A DNA stretch of 64,000 nt from Cytophagaceae bacterium ABcell3 (GCA_030913385.1 CP133159.1:1944584-2008583); one strand, 5' to 3'; counted from the stretch's first letter, positions 7,313 to 17,199 are shown. Made by a program: numbers and translations. The notes: generated from the sequence alone by a model not told the origin.

Positions 7313-8476
7313 CTATCTGTTAAACGCAGTATATGCCTTTGCGTCACTTAGGGTAATGGTTTTGTCGCTCATGATTACCAAGCGCTCTACCACATTCTTT
7401 AATTCCCTGATATTGCCAGGCCAGTTTAGCCCTTGCAGGTATTTTACTGCATCAGGCTCTATTTCCTTGACTGGTTTGCCATATTCTCCAGCAATATCAG
7501 TCAAAAACTTATCAATAAGTGATGGAATATCGTCTCTTCTTTCGTTGAGCGGAGGTACGTGAATAAGAATCACCCCAATCCGGTGAAAAAGGTCTTCTCT
7601 GAACCTGTTTTCCTTAATTTCCTCTTTAATGTCTTTATTGGTAGCCGCTACAATTCGCACATCAACTTTTATGTCCTTGTCGCCACCAACCCTTGTTATT
7701 TTATTTTCTTGTAAGGCCCTGAGGACTTTTGCCTGGGCAGAAAGGCTCATGTCACCGATTTCATCAAGAAAAAGGGTTCCGCCATTGGCTTGCTCAAACT
7801 TCCCTATACGTTGCTTAACCGCAGAGGTAAAAGCGCCTTTTTCATGTCCAAATAGCTCACTCTCTATAAGCTCTGAAGGAATGGCTGCACAGTTTACCTC
7901 TATTAAAGGACCGTTAGCACGTTCGCTTTTGTAATGTAGCCATCTTGCGACCAGTTCCTTACCAGAACCATTGGGGCCGGTAATGAAAACCCTTGCGTCT
8001 GTAGGAGCAACTTTATCAATAGTTTTTAGTACTTGTTTTATGGCGTCAGATTCGCCTAGTATATCACTGGTTTTGTTGATTTTCTTTTTTAGTGTCTTTG
8101 TTTCTGTTACTAGCGAAGATTTGTCCAGTGCATTTTTTACGGTAAGCAAAAGTCTGTTTAAGTCTGGTGGCTTTTGTAGAAAATCATAAGCTCCTTTTTT
8201 GGTAGCATCTACAGCAGTGTCAATGGTGCCATGGGCAGAAATCATAATGAACTGTACATCTTTTCCGAGTTCTTGAGCTTTGTCAAGTACTTCAATACCA
8301 TCCATTTTGGGCATTTTAACATCACACAAAACAACGTCGTAATCGTTTTTCTTTAACATGCCCAAGCCTTCCTCTCCGTCTTTTGCTTCTTCTACCTGAT
8401 AGCTTTCGTATTCAAGAATTTCTTTTAAAGTACTTCTGATGCTTTTTTCGTCATCAATAATGAGGATTTTTGACAT
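7313..8476 (-). CDS. NtrC-type sigma-54 response regulator without a visible HTH domain
   Basis: 387 residues. Receiver domain at 1-120 with acidic pocket Asp8/Asp9 and phospho-acceptor Asp52 (LCDVKMPKMDG). AAA+ sigma-54 interaction domain from about 145 to 370: Walker A GPNGSGKE, GAFTSA loop in place of the usual GAFTGA, Walker B TLFLDEIGD, arginine motif FREDLFHRIGV, and WPGNIRELKNVVERL. The protein stops at about residue 387 with no Fis-type helix-turn-helix. Such proteins usually act with a sensor histidine kinase; none is in the window. The rnpB gene lies just upstream on the same strand. Confidence 0.88.
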   Translation of the reverse strand: MSKILIIDDEKSIRSTLKEILEYESYQVEEAKDGEEGLGMLKKNDYDVVLCDVKMPKMDGIEVLDKAQELGKDVQFIMISAHGTIDTAVDATKKGAYDFLQKPPDLNRLLLTVKNALDKSSLVTETKTLKKKINKTSDILGESDAIKQVLKTIDKVAPTDARVFITGPNGSGKELVARWLHYKSERANGPLIEVNCAAIPSELIESELFGHEKGAFTSAVKQRIGKFEQANGGTLFLDEIGDMSLSAQAKVLRALQENKITRVGGDKDIKVDVRIVAATNKDIKEEIKENRFREDLFHRIGVILIHVPPLNERRDDIPSLIDKFLTDIAGEYGKPVKEIEPDAVKYLQGLNWPGNIRELKNVVERLVIMSDKTITLSDAKAYTAFNR

Positions 8477-8507
8477 ATAGCGGTTAATTTAAAAATAAAT
8501 AAAAAAA

Positions 8508-8924
8508 CGAATGCAGGCCTATAAGCCGGGTTCTGTCTGCCGCCGAAGCGGAAGTCTTATCATTTATCTAGCCCCCGAATCACTTCGGGGTTCTAACGAC
8601 CTACCCTCCCCACTATTTCATTGAAGAACTCAGGACGAGCAGCCCTGTCTACACCGGCAAAACCGGTCGAAAGTGGGGTTTATTTGGTCTTTCAACCCAT
8701 AAGGTTTACCCCAATGGCCCGTCACCGGGACCACGAGTGAGCTCTTACCTCACTTTTTCACCCTTACCTCCTCATTGCTGAGGGTGGCGGTTATTTTCTG
8801 TGGCACTGGCTGTATCCCGTTAAAAACGGAACCCTTCCCGTTAGGAAGTATGGTGCTCTGCGTTGCCCGGACTTTCCTCTCCGGCAAATATTATGCCGCA
8901 GCGATAAGACGGCCTGCATTCGTT
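8508..8924 (-). ncRNA. rnpB: RNase P RNA, bacterial class A
   Basis: Read on the minus strand, the 5' end CGAATGCAGGCC pairs with the 3' end GGCCTGCATTCG (helix P1). Shortly after the start comes the universal GAGGAAAGTCCGGGC block, and near the 3' end the ATAGAACCCGGCTTATAG-type segment is seen, both diagnostic of bacterial RNase P RNA. The length of about 417 nt fits class A. A TATATTTA box, one base off TAnnTTTG, lies just upstream at 8928-8935. A T-rich tract follows the 3' end and precedes the response regulator gene. Confidence 0.95.
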
Positions 8925-8971
8925 GCTTTAAATATAAACCTTTATTTTAACATTTCATCGTTTCGTCAGGT

Positions 8972-9907
8972 TCAGTAAAATATAACCAATGTGGCTCCAT
9001 ACCCAAATTTGTCAGGGCGGGCTTCTGAAAAAGACTTTACCTGCTTATGTTTTTTTAAATGATTATGGATCTTGTTTTTTAGGGTTCCATTGCCAACTCC
9101 ATGGATAAAAGTGATTTGCTTCATTTCTGATGCGATAGCATTTTCAAGGTACTTTTCGAACTCCCGCAATTGGATGTCAAGAATACTGACTCCGGTAGTT
9201 ACGCCCGGTTTTTTTAACAGTTGGTCAATATGAAGGTCTACTTCTGAGGGAGGACGCTCTGTTCTGATCTTTTCCTGTTGCTGTTTTTCAGAGAGTGCTT
9301 CTTTTAATTTGTTTGGATCAACCTCTTTAACCGATTCGTCTATTTGGAATACATGTCCTTCCTTGTTTAAGATAGGCGATAGCCTTTTATGCTTATAAAA
9401 TGATTTGGCTGTTGGTTGAAGTTTCTTGACCAGTGGCTCATTGACAATGCCTGGTTTTACATTATAAAACAACGCTTGGAAAATCATAGTTGGCCATTCA
9501 TCAAAGCGGCTAACATCTCTTTCACCGGTTTTTATAGAAGACTTTCTGCTTATTAGTCCTGAGTAGCTTCCATTAAACTTGAACCCGTTTTGCTCATGAA
9601 GCGTAAACAGAATTTCATGTCCTGTATTGTTGATAATGTATTGATGGAAAACTCTATCATTGAAAGGGATATATGCCAAGTATATACCTTCGTCATGTCC
9701 ACTTGGGGTATCAGGTATCGTTACGTCTTCGTCTCTTGCCGAAAAAGAAACTGACTCTTCTTCAGAAACAACGACGAGCTCTTTTTTCATTACAGGGATA
9801 ATGAAGCCATCCTCAATTTCTACTTCGACCAAGTTGCCTTCTTTTATGTTTCTGACAATCCCTTGTTCTTTTCCATGTAATAATCTTACTTTAGTTCCAG
9901 GTCTCAT
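8972..9907 (-). CDS. DUF2027 / Smr-domain protein
   Basis: 311 residues in two parts. The N-terminus (MRPGTKVRLLHGKEQGIV) is a small SH3-like barrel and is followed by the DUF2027 region found with Smr domains in Bacteroidota. From about 225 comes the Smr domain: EVDLHIDQL, ITFIHGVGNGTLK and the C-terminal FGYGATLVIFY. Smr domains of MutS2-type proteins have nuclease or nucleic-acid-binding activity, so this protein likely acts on DNA or RNA; the exact substrate is unknown. The BamA-like gene ends 13 bp upstream of it on the same strand, so the two probably share a transcript. Confidence 0.85.
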   Translation of the reverse strand: MRPGTKVRLLHGKEQGIVRNIKEGNLVEVEIEDGFIIPVMKKELVVVSEEESVSFSARDEDVTIPDTPSGHDEGIYLAYIPFNDRVFHQYIINNTGHEILFTLHEQNGFKFNGSYSGLISRKSSIKTGERDVSRFDEWPTMIFQALFYNVKPGIVNEPLVKKLQPTAKSFYKHKRLSPILNKEGHVFQIDESVKEVDPNKLKEALSEKQQQEKIRTERPPSEVDLHIDQLLKKPGVTTGVSILDIQLREFEKYLENAIASEMKQITFIHGVGNGTLKNKIHNHLKKHKQVKSFSEARPDKFGYGATLVIFY

Positions 9908-9919
9908 TATATAGCTTTA

Positions 9920-11314
9920 TCAGATTGATGCCTTGAAATGTACAAAAAATCCGCTTTCCATCATACGGTTTAGAGAATATTCGAGCCGAACGACTATGTC
10001 ATAGTAAGTTACAAAGTCCAATCCCATGCCGGCACCGTAGAGTAAAGTATTGGTCAAACGGAGGTTGTCAGGTTCGGGAAAAGGGTGGTGGACATAACCT
10101 GCGTCTGCATGGGCTTTAAGATATAGGCCAATAGGGATAGATTTAAATTTCTGGTTGGGCATTGCATTGACCTTTTTTTCTGTGTAAAAAATCCGCTTTT
10201 TTAGGTTTATTTTACCTAAAGAGTAATGCTGCCCATCTATCACATATAGTTCATAGCCGCTTACGACATCGGTCAGGTAGCCTAAGCCCCTTATGTTGAA
10301 GTAAGGCTGGCGGCCAGGAAAGGATAGCTTTTGCCTAATAGTACCAGCCCAAAACCAGTTTTTCCCTAATGGCCTATATAAGGAAAATTCTCCACGTAGG
10401 TCTAGCTGGTTAATGTCGTTGAACAAACCTAGCCCAAGTTTTTCAGCCTCTGCCATCATTAGGTGCCCCTTTAATGGGTAGTAAACAATATCTCTTCGGT
10501 CGTTTATCCATGCGTACTTCAGGGCCAACATGGTTTGTGATGTTCGGCCATCGAGAAAGTAGTCAGGGTTAAGGACTGCAACAGTGTCTCCTACGGAAGA
10601 GTGATAGAAGGAAAGCCCTAATTGGTGGGTTTCGTAGAACTTTCTTCTATAGGTAAACATAAATCCTGTGCTGAAACGGTGCTTTATAAAGCGTTCGTCT
10701 TCATGAAAGGCCAGCATATGGTTGGTAGTACGGTAGGCAATTTGCTTGTTGGTTATATAAGAGACGTACATGTTTAAGCCAAACTGCTGGGCACTGTCCA
10801 AATATGGGATGACATAAAACATTTCGGCTTTATTGTCAAAACCTCCTTGCAGTTTAATCTTGAGGGTCTCATTCATTCCTCGCATATTTTTCTGCCGGAA
10901 ATCAATGCCTAGGTTTGTCCTTCTAATATCTCTGTCTCGAACTTCCCACCATTCATTGAAGTTTCTGTCGGCTAGTTCGAGAATGGGGATAGGGTATGTA
11001 TACCAACGCTCTTTTACCTCTACCACCAGCGCTTTTTCAATGGGAGATTTCCCTCGCATATAAACTTCCACTTCTAAAAATAAACCGGTGTTGAATACAC
11101 GGTTTTTGTTGGTTAAAAAGTGTTGGTGGATATGTTGGGCTTGAATGGTGTCCCCAACACTAATATCCAGCTCCCGTCTTATGATTTTGTCTCTTGTCCT
11201 TTTGTTACCTTCAATGACAATTTCTTGTATGACGATATATGGTCCCTCTTCTGCAGTGCCCCCTGATACTGCTGGAAATGATAGGAAAAGTAATAAAATA
11301 ATTAAAAGGGGCAT
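9920..11314 (-). CDS. BamA/TamA-like outer membrane protein with one POTRA domain
   Basis: 464 residues. A signal peptide (PLLIILLLFLSFPAVSGG) leads into one POTRA domain (VIQEIVIEGNKRTRDKIIRR ... FNTGLFLEVEVY) and a C-terminal Omp85-type beta-barrel of alternating aromatic strands, with GAGMGLDFVTYYDIVVRLEY and an end in GFFVHFKASI. It is much shorter than BamA (five POTRA, about 800 residues), so it is not the main assembly factor; a specialised secretion or insertion role is inferred. The Smr gene follows 13 bp downstream. Confidence 0.8.
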   Translation of the reverse strand: MPLLIILLLFLSFPAVSGGTAEEGPYIVIQEIVIEGNKRTRDKIIRRELDISVGDTIQAQHIHQHFLTNKNRVFNTGLFLEVEVYMRGKSPIEKALVVEVKERWYTYPIPILELADRNFNEWWEVRDRDIRRTNLGIDFRQKNMRGMNETLKIKLQGGFDNKAEMFYVIPYLDSAQQFGLNMYVSYITNKQIAYRTTNHMLAFHEDERFIKHRFSTGFMFTYRRKFYETHQLGLSFYHSSVGDTVAVLNPDYFLDGRTSQTMLALKYAWINDRRDIVYYPLKGHLMMAEAEKLGLGLFNDINQLDLRGEFSLYRPLGKNWFWAGTIRQKLSFPGRQPYFNIRGLGYLTDVVSGYELYVIDGQHYSLGKINLKKRIFYTEKKVNAMPNQKFKSIPIGLYLKAHADAGYVHHPFPEPDNLRLTNTLLYGAGMGLDFVTYYDIVVRLEYSLNRMMESGFFVHFKASI

Positions 11315-11594
11315 GCTTCGTTTTTAAAAGAAAGTGTTTTTTATGTAGATTTAAACCTAACTTTTTGTGGCTATAGAATCATCAATCAACTGTACGAATG
11401 TTTAAACAGTATTTGCATACAGTATCAGGTGCTTCTTTTGCCATTGATGAAGAACTTATGGAAAGTCCGGGTTTTTAATTATTAAACAATAATATAAACT
11501 TAATACAGCCTACCATGGTATATTTTAGTTTAAATAATAGCCAAATGTAGGCATATGTTTTTTCATTCTAATTAATTTTTAAAGTTGTAACGCT

Positions 11595-13490
11595 ATGCCA
11601 TATAAAATTTCCAGTTTTCAAGAGTATCAAGAGGAATATAATAAAAGCATAAATAACCCAGAACAGTTTTGGGATGAAAAGGCCTCTCATTTTTTATGGC
11701 GCCACAAGTGGGACAAAGTGCTGGAGTGGGATTTTGAAACGCCTGATGTCCGCTGGTTTTTGAATGGTAAATTGAATATAACCGAAAACTGTCTGGAACG
11801 TCACCTGCATAAGAGAGCAGATAAGCCAGCTATAATATGGGAAGCAAACAATCCAAAGGAAGCTTCTCGAACTTTGACATACAAAGAGCTGCTTTTTGAA
11901 GTTTCCAAGTTTTCTAATGTATTGATAAAAAATGGCATTGGAAAAGGGGACAGGGTTTGCTTGTACATGCCTATGGTGCCTGAGTTGGCCATTGCTGTAT
12001 TGGCTTGTGCCAGGGTAGGGGCTATACATTCAGTTGTTTTTGCTGGGTTTTCTGCCAATGCGCTTGCCGAACGGATCAATGATGCTTCTGCTAAAATGGT
12101 TATAACCACCGATGGTGGCTATAGAGGCGCAAAAAACCTTCCTGTAAAAGAAGTAGTAGACCAAGCCTTGGAAAAATGCCAATGTACATCAAGTGTTGTG
12201 GTATACCAGAGGACTGGTGAGAAGGTAGAAATGAAGCCGGGAAGGGATATGTGGTGGCATGAGGAGATGTCTTCTGTGTCTGAGGAGAACTTTGCCGTTG
12301 AAATGGATGCTGAAAACCCACTGTTTATCCTATACACCTCTGGCTCTACCGGCAAACCCAAAGGGGTTGTTCATTCTTGTGGGGGGTATATGGTTTATGC
12401 CGGTTATACTTTTCAAAATGTTTTTCAGTACGAGGAGGGTGATATCTACTGGTGTACTGCTGATATTGGCTGGATTACAGGGCATACCTATTTAATTTAT
12501 GGGCCATTACTGTCAGGTGCCACTACTGTTATGTTTGAAGGGGTACCTACCTATCCGGACGCAGGTAGGTTCTGGCAAGTGGTAGACAAACATAAAGTTA
12601 ATATTTTCTATACAGCCCCAACAGCTATACGGGCATTGATGGGAAGTGGCCTTGACTTTGTAAAGCCTTATAAATTGGACTCCTTAAAAGTACTTGGTTC
12701 TGTAGGAGAACCTATTAATGAGGAGGCTTGGCACTGGTATCATAAAAACATAGGTAAGGAGAAATGCCCTGTAGTGGATACCTGGTGGCAAACTGAAACT
12801 GCTGGAATCATGATAGCACCACTTGCTGGTATAACGCCTGCCAAACCTTCTTTTGCCACTCTACCTTTGCCGGGTATCCAACCTATTTTGGTTGATAATG
12901 AAGGAAATGAAATTACAGAAAATGGGGTGGAAGGGAATCTTTGTATTAAATTTCCATGGCCTTCTATCATCAGGACTATTTGGGGAGACCATGAAAGGTG
13001 TAAAAATACCTATTTTTCGACCTATAAAAATAAGTACTTTACCGGCGATGGTTGTAAACGTGATGATAAAGGCAATTATAGGATTTTAGGTAGGGTAGAC
13101 GATGTACTAAATGTTTCTGGACATAGAATGGGTACAGCTGAAATTGAGAATGCCATAGATGAGCACCCGCAAGTAATGGAATCTGCTGTAGTAGGATACC
13201 CGCATGACATAAAAGGGCAAGGAATTTATGCTTATGTTATTTGCGACCGGAAGATTGAAGATGAAGATTTTCTTAGAAATGAAATATTAGGGTTGATAAC
13301 AAAACTGATTGGCCCTATTGCAAAACCTGATAAAATCCAGATTGTAAGTGGACTGCCAAAGACTAGGTCTGGTAAAATCATGAGAAGGGTACTGAGGAAA
13401 ATTGCAGAAGGAGATACCTCTAACTTAGGAGATACTTCTACTTTGGTAGATCCAGGGGTTGTAGATGAGATTAAAGCAGGAAGGTTATAA
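11595..13490 (+). CDS. acs: Acetyl-CoA synthetase (AMP-forming)
   Basis: Activates acetate to acetyl-CoA through an acetyl-AMP intermediate in the cytosol. At 631 residues it is the usual length. The N-terminal ACAS_N region ([19 protein letters not shown]) is followed by the adenylate motif [23 protein letters not shown], the hinge [20 protein letters not shown] and the C-terminal [11 protein letters not shown], whose Lys is the residue acetylated in other Acs enzymes. The stop codon overlaps the yidD start by one base. The preceding 280 bp contain no supported gene. Confidence 0.97.
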   Translation: MPYKISSFQEYQEEYNKSINNPEQFWDEKASHFLWRHKWDKVLEWDFETPDVRWFLNGKLNITENCLERHLHKRADKPAIIWEANNPKEASRTLTYKELLFEVSKFSNVLIKNGIGKGDRVCLYMPMVPELAIAVLACARVGAIHSVVFAGFSANALAERINDASAKMVITTDGGYRGAKNLPVKEVVDQALEKCQCTSSVVVYQRTGEKVEMKPGRDMWWHEEMSSVSEENFAVEMDAENPLFILYTSGSTGKPKGVVHSCGGYMVYAGYTFQNVFQYEEGDIYWCTADIGWITGHTYLIYGPLLSGATTVMFEGVPTYPDAGRFWQVVDKHKVNIFYTAPTAIRALMGSGLDFVKPYKLDSLKVLGSVGEPINEEAWHWYHKNIGKEKCPVVDTWWQTETAGIMIAPLAGITPAKPSFATLPLPGIQPILVDNEGNEITENGVEGNLCIKFPWPSIIRTIWGDHERCKNTYFSTYKNKYFTGDGCKRDDKGNYRILGRVDDVLNVSGHRMGTAEIENAIDEHPQVMESAVVGYPHDIKGQGIYAYVICDRKIEDEDFLRNEILGLITKLIGPIAKPDKIQIVSGLPKTRSGKIMRRVLRKIAEGDTSNLGDTSTLVDPGVVDEIKAGRL

Positions 13491-13711
13491 TGCGTAAAGT
13501 TTTTAAGTTTCTATTTCTAGTGCCTGTATATTTTTATAAATATGCCATATCGCCCATATTGCCAGCTTCTTGCCGGTATACACCTACTTGCTCAACATAT
13601 TTTATAGGTGCGGTGCATAAGCATGGTATATTTAAAGGGGGATGGCTAGGTATAAAAAGGATAGCTCGGTGCCATCCATGGGGTGGGTGTGGGCATGATC
13701 CAGTACCTTAA
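13490..13711 (+). CDS. yidD: Membrane protein insertion efficiency factor YidD
   Basis: 73 residues, the normal length. It shows the family pattern: an N-terminal hydrophobic/amphipathic helix ([16 protein letters not shown]), then [20 protein letters not shown], and [17 protein letters not shown] at the end, with all conserved cysteines. YidD assists YidC-dependent insertion of inner membrane proteins. The usual neighbours are rpmH/rnpA/yidC; here it is instead coupled to acs by a one-base overlap (TAATG), so its expression follows acetate activation, which is unusual. Confidence 0.92.
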   Translation: MRKVFKFLFLVPVYFYKYAISPILPASCRYTPTCSTYFIGAVHKHGIFKGGWLGIKRIARCHPWGGCGHDPVP

Positions 13712-13747
13712 TTTTGCAGGTTGTTAAGGATGTAGCTTGGATAAGCT

Positions 13748-13822
13748 ATTTATGCAATAGAACTTTCTATTTTGTAGCAAAGAAATAAAAATAAGTCGCT
13801 AAGCACCCACGCATTTGATAGA
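13748..13822 (+). repeat. Dispersed repeat, degenerate partial copy (R2)
   Basis: The stretch TATGCAATAGAACTTTCTAT, then GTAGCAAAG, AAGTCGCTAAGC and CGCATTTG, follows the order of the left half of the copies at 21769 and 22660. The right end is not recognisable. It lies 36 bp behind the yidD stop codon. Confidence 0.55.
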
Positions 13823-13842
13823 TGAGAATTTTTTATTTAAGC

Positions 13843-13887
13843 ACAAAAAAAGGGAAGAACGCGATTATGCCGTTCCTCCCCTTTTTG
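13843..13887. terminator. Bidirectional intrinsic terminator
   Basis: A stem between AAAAAAAGGGAAGAACG and CGTTCCTCCCCTTTTT with A- and T-runs on both sides. It lies between convergent yidD and lgt and can end both transcripts. Confidence 0.85.
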
Positions 13888-13904
13888 CATTTAGTTGTTT
13901 CTAG

Positions 13905-15014
13905 CTAGTTTATTTCATTCTTTTTTCTGAAAGAACGTAAGAAAATAAACAGGCCTATAATTACTAAAGGAATACTCAGTATTTGCCCCATGTTAAACAT
14001 CATATCTTCCTCAAAAGGTACTTGTGCTTCTTTAAAGAACTCGTATAAGAACCTCAGAGAGAATATGACTATGATGAACAAGCCTAGCAAACGGCCTTCT
14101 GGGGTTTTCCCTTTCTTTCTACTATACATCCACAGCAAGGCCAAAAAGAGTATAAAACTGGATAGGGCTTCATATAACTGCGCTGGATGTCGGGGAATGC
14201 CAAAGATGTTGAGCGTTACCAAGGTGCCATGTTCTGTTTCTCTGGCAGTATATTGAACTTCTGTCAAAGGGAAGACTAAATGTTCCCTCACACTCGTGTA
14301 ATCGTAGAAAACCCTTCGCAGGTCTTGGTTAAGCAGTTGAGGAAGTTCTTCATCTGAGACTTGCCTGTTAAACTGAATGTCCATTTCTAATCCAGCCAAC
14401 AGAATGTCATGGTGGTGCGAAGTTGTATCTCGGTGCCTAAAATCTAAGTCAATAGCAGAGGCAGTCCACCTGCTGTTTGGCCTACCTTCCTGCGCTACGG
14501 CAAGAATGGTGTTTTTAGGTTCTTCCGTAAAAATGAAAGCCCAAGGAACATCTGTTTCCCGGCCAATGATTTCATGGTTCATCAGGTTTCCTGTACGGAT
14601 CAAAGCTCCTGCAAGTGCAATAACAATCACCAATCTGTCCAGCACATAAAAATAGCTTTGTCCGACTTCCCTTCTGGAATAAAGCCAAATTGCTATTAAT
14701 ATGCCCAAGGCCGCACCATGGCTAGCTAGTCCTCCTTCCCAAATTTTGAGAATATCAATAGGGTTTCTTAGGTAGTGGTCAGGTTCATAAAATAAGCAAT
14801 GGCCTAAACGTGCTCCTATGACGGTAGCAATAACCATATAGACTGTAAGCGTCTCTACATGTTTTTCAGATTTTCCCTCACCTTTGTATATTCTGATGAG
14901 AATTTGTTGTCCCAGAAGAAAACCGGTAGCAAAAAGTAGCCCGTACCATCTAATGGGAAGCCAACCGTCAGGAAAGAGCTCAGGAGAAACCTCCCAAAGT
15001 ATAAAGTTTAACAT
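13905..15014 (-). CDS. lgt: Prolipoprotein diacylglyceryl transferase with a long internal insertion
   Basis: Transfers diacylglycerol to the lipobox Cys of prolipoproteins in the inner membrane, the first lipoprotein maturation step. Signature features are HGAALGI-like loop (GGLASHGAALG), the arginine/asparagine motif RTGNLMNHEIIGRETDVPWAF and IPRHPAQLYEA, with seven membrane helices. At 369 residues it is about 80-100 longer than E. coli Lgt. The extra part is a soluble block (FTEEPKNTILAV to LVTLNIFG) between the GNLMN and HPAQLYE motifs, expected on the periplasmic face. The lipoproteins at 2292, 2606 and 22114 are likely substrates. Confidence 0.95.
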   Translation of the reverse strand: MLNFILWEVSPELFPDGWLPIRWYGLLFATGFLLGQQILIRIYKGEGKSEKHVETLTVYMVIATVIGARLGHCLFYEPDHYLRNPIDILKIWEGGLASHGAALGILIAIWLYSRREVGQSYFYVLDRLVIVIALAGALIRTGNLMNHEIIGRETDVPWAFIFTEEPKNTILAVAQEGRPNSRWTASAIDLDFRHRDTTSHHHDILLAGLEMDIQFNRQVSDEELPQLLNQDLRRVFYDYTSVREHLVFPLTEVQYTARETEHGTLVTLNIFGIPRHPAQLYEALSSFILFLALLWMYSRKKGKTPEGRLLGLFIIVIFSLRFLYEFFKEAQVPFEEDMMFNMGQILSIPLVIIGLFIFLRSFRKKNEIN

Positions 15015-15035
15015 GAATTCTTTTTAATTATTTTT

Positions 15036-15043
15036 CAAAGATA
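15036..15043 (-). promoter_or_regulatory. Candidate -7 box upstream of lgt
   Basis: On the minus strand TATCTTTG matches TAnnTTTG, 21 bases before the lgt ATG. A -33 element is not obvious. Confidence 0.35.
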
Positions 15044-15257
15044 TAAAAGAGGAGACAAAAAGCTAAACTCTATTGCAGGTAATAAAGTTTCTATTGTTTA
15101 GGACGCAATGAAAATACTGAAATATTCATTTTGATATATTTTCATAAGGTACAGATTGAAGAGGACAGGTTGTGGCCTCACATTCGAAGTATTTTCAGTA
15201 CATCTTTATGTGAATCTGTTTTGATTGACTTTTTGTGCTGACCCTATTTCTTCCACA

Positions 15258-17156
15258 TTAATGTACTTTATTGGTAATGTATTTTTTCTTTAGCTGTTCC
15301 AATTCTTCTGAAAAACCTCCATTTAATATAGGAAATCGACACCATGAACGAGGGTCTATATTAAATGCGTCGATGTGAAAAGATGGTGCTGTACGCTCTC
15401 TTTTCCACTGATTGATGGACCAAAGCTTGAAAAACTTTATGATGTATTTTGCCAACAACGAGTCTTCTATGTCAAGTTTTTCTTTAAGTCTTTGGTGTAC
15501 TTCTAGGGGCGAATGTTTTTCTGCAATTCCTAAAACCTCAATTTCTCTTAAAATAGGGTAGGGCATTAAATCAGCTTCGTCTGTTTGGGTTTCTTCAGGT
15601 GGACGTAGTTCTGCTGTTGGTGCCAAGCTATTGACATACTTAAGTCCAGGATAATGTAAATTCCTTTCGGCCCACGATAGCCAGCTTCTTATAAAAGGTT
15701 TGTCCACACCGGCAATAGGTGCTATACTCCCTGCCGTGTCTCCGTCCATGGTCGCATAGCCAACATCTCCTTCACTTCTGTTGGAGGTAGTAATCAATAA
15801 AGCCCGTTTGATGTTTGCTAACATCCAGATGCCAGGCGCACGTGTTCTGGCTTGTATATTTTGTAAGGCCAAATCATCTGTTTCCCAAGACAAGCTTCTC
15901 CCTAGGGCGATTTCAGTTTTTTTCTTATATCCTTCTACTTCTTCGTCAACACTCCAATGATGAAACACAGCACCAATAGAAAGTGCCAGTTCTTTGGCTG
16001 CCTCCAAAGTTTCCTCTCCTGAATTTCTTGTACTTTGATAAACACAAGTCAGAAAGTGAGCAGTGATCAATTGTAGCTGTTTATCTTTAGGTTCGTTTTT
16101 TACCTGCGCATATAAGTTCTGTTTCCCTGTTTTAATAAGGAATTTTTCTGTTCCCAGTTCTTTGCAGCCTTTCCTGATCATTTCAGCTACGGCCACTGCA
16201 CAGGCAGAAGAATCGGCTCCACCACTTAATGATAAAACAAAACCCTGGCTTTTGCTTTTCCTCAGATAGTCAAATAGTGCCAATGTAATAGCTTCTCTAA
16301 ACTCAAACTCTTTTTCTCTATAATCTGGGTTTAGGGCATTTTCTTTGACCTTTCCTGTTTGGAAGTCGATTTCGCAACTGACCAGGTCTACATTGTTGAA
16401 AGAAAAGCGATTGTTTCTTTGTAACAGTTTCCCATCTTTTGCAATGAGTACTTCGCCGTCATATATCATTCTTCCGGCTTCATTTCCTAGAAGGTTTGAA
16501 TATAAGTATGTGCAATTAAATGTTTTTGAGCTAGAACTTATTAGGTGGTAACGAAAATCAGATTTTCCCAATGCAAAATGGCTTGCACTTGGGTTAAGTA
16601 TTAGGTCGGTATTTTTAAGAACATGTCTGCATGCAGGTCTTTCTGTGTCACAGCGCCAGGCATCCTCGCATATTTCATAGGCCAGCGTTATTCCATGGGT
16701 TTTGTATACTAAATCCCCAAATTCGCATGAAATAGTTTTATAGTTGAAATGGGTTGTTTTTCCTGCCTCCCACTCCGTAAACCAACGAGGTTCATAGTGG
16801 ACACCATCATTTGCCAGAAACTGTTTCGCAGATATCCCTAAAATTTTTCCGTTACTTAATAAGCAGGCTGCATTATATAAGTTGTTTTTTATTTTTACTG
16901 GTAAACCTACGCTTACTGTAATGTTTTCTGTATGAGGTATAATAGATATAAGTATGTCAAGTGCTTTTTCGGGGACCCATTCGCTGAGGAACATGTCTTC
17001 ACATCCGTATCCTGTAATGCATAGCTCTGGTAGGCACAGAATTTCTACATGCTTATTTTTTGCTTCATCAATAGCTGTAAGAATATTCTTGGTGTTGTTT
17101 TCCCAATCCAGGGGAGTTTGGTTCAAAGCTGCGCCTGCTATTTTTAAATATGCCAT
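15258..17156 (-). CDS. nadE: Glutamine-dependent NAD+ synthetase
   Basis: Makes NAD+ from deamido-NAD+, using ammonia released from glutamine. The 632-residue protein has an N-terminal nitrilase/glutaminase domain (catalytic Glu in LCLPELCITGYG, Lys region, and the nucleophile Cys in YEICEDAWR) and a C-terminal NAD synthetase domain with the P-loop LSLSGGADSSACAV, TSNRSEGDVGYATMDGD, and LAPTAELRP. It therefore belongs to the two-domain glutamine-using class rather than the short ammonia-only NadE. A gap of 43 bp separates it from the upstream AI-2E-family gene on the same strand. Confidence 0.95.
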   Translation of the reverse strand: MAYLKIAGAALNQTPLDWENNTKNILTAIDEAKNKHVEILCLPELCITGYGCEDMFLSEWVPEKALDILISIIPHTENITVSVGLPVKIKNNLYNAACLLSNGKILGISAKQFLANDGVHYEPRWFTEWEAGKTTHFNYKTISCEFGDLVYKTHGITLAYEICEDAWRCDTERPACRHVLKNTDLILNPSASHFALGKSDFRYHLISSSSKTFNCTYLYSNLLGNEAGRMIYDGEVLIAKDGKLLQRNNRFSFNNVDLVSCEIDFQTGKVKENALNPDYREKEFEFREAITLALFDYLRKSKSQGFVLSLSGGADSSACAVAVAEMIRKGCKELGTEKFLIKTGKQNLYAQVKNEPKDKQLQLITAHFLTCVYQSTRNSGEETLEAAKELALSIGAVFHHWSVDEEVEGYKKKTEIALGRSLSWETDDLALQNIQARTRAPGIWMLANIKRALLITTSNRSEGDVGYATMDGDTAGSIAPIAGVDKPFIRSWLSWAERNLHYPGLKYVNSLAPTAELRPPEETQTDEADLMPYPILREIEVLGIAEKHSPLEVHQRLKEKLDIEDSLLAKYIIKFFKLWSINQWKRERTAPSFHIDAFNIDPRSWCRFPILNGGFSEELEQLKKKYITNKVH

Positions 17157-17199
17157 CCCAATAAAATCTTAAAAAAACTAAAACTCAATATACAATTAA

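Noticed and set aside
8508-8924. 67-codon plus-strand frame (8775-8978) and other frames across rnpB
   Set aside because: They lie over RNase P RNA, whose helices and conserved blocks explain the sequence.
11398-11478. 26-codon frame (MFKQYLHTVSGASFAIDEEL) upstream of acs
   Set aside because: Too short to support without expression or conservation. It might be a leader peptide or a gene remnant, but nothing confirms that.
15061-15250. Possible further repeat copy (contains TTTCTATTG and CTGAAATATTCATT)
   Set aside because: The two fragments are in the wrong order and the conserved core is absent; similarity is likely chance in AT-rich DNA. A short inverted pair, GAAAATACT and AGTATTTTC, is present but unexplained.
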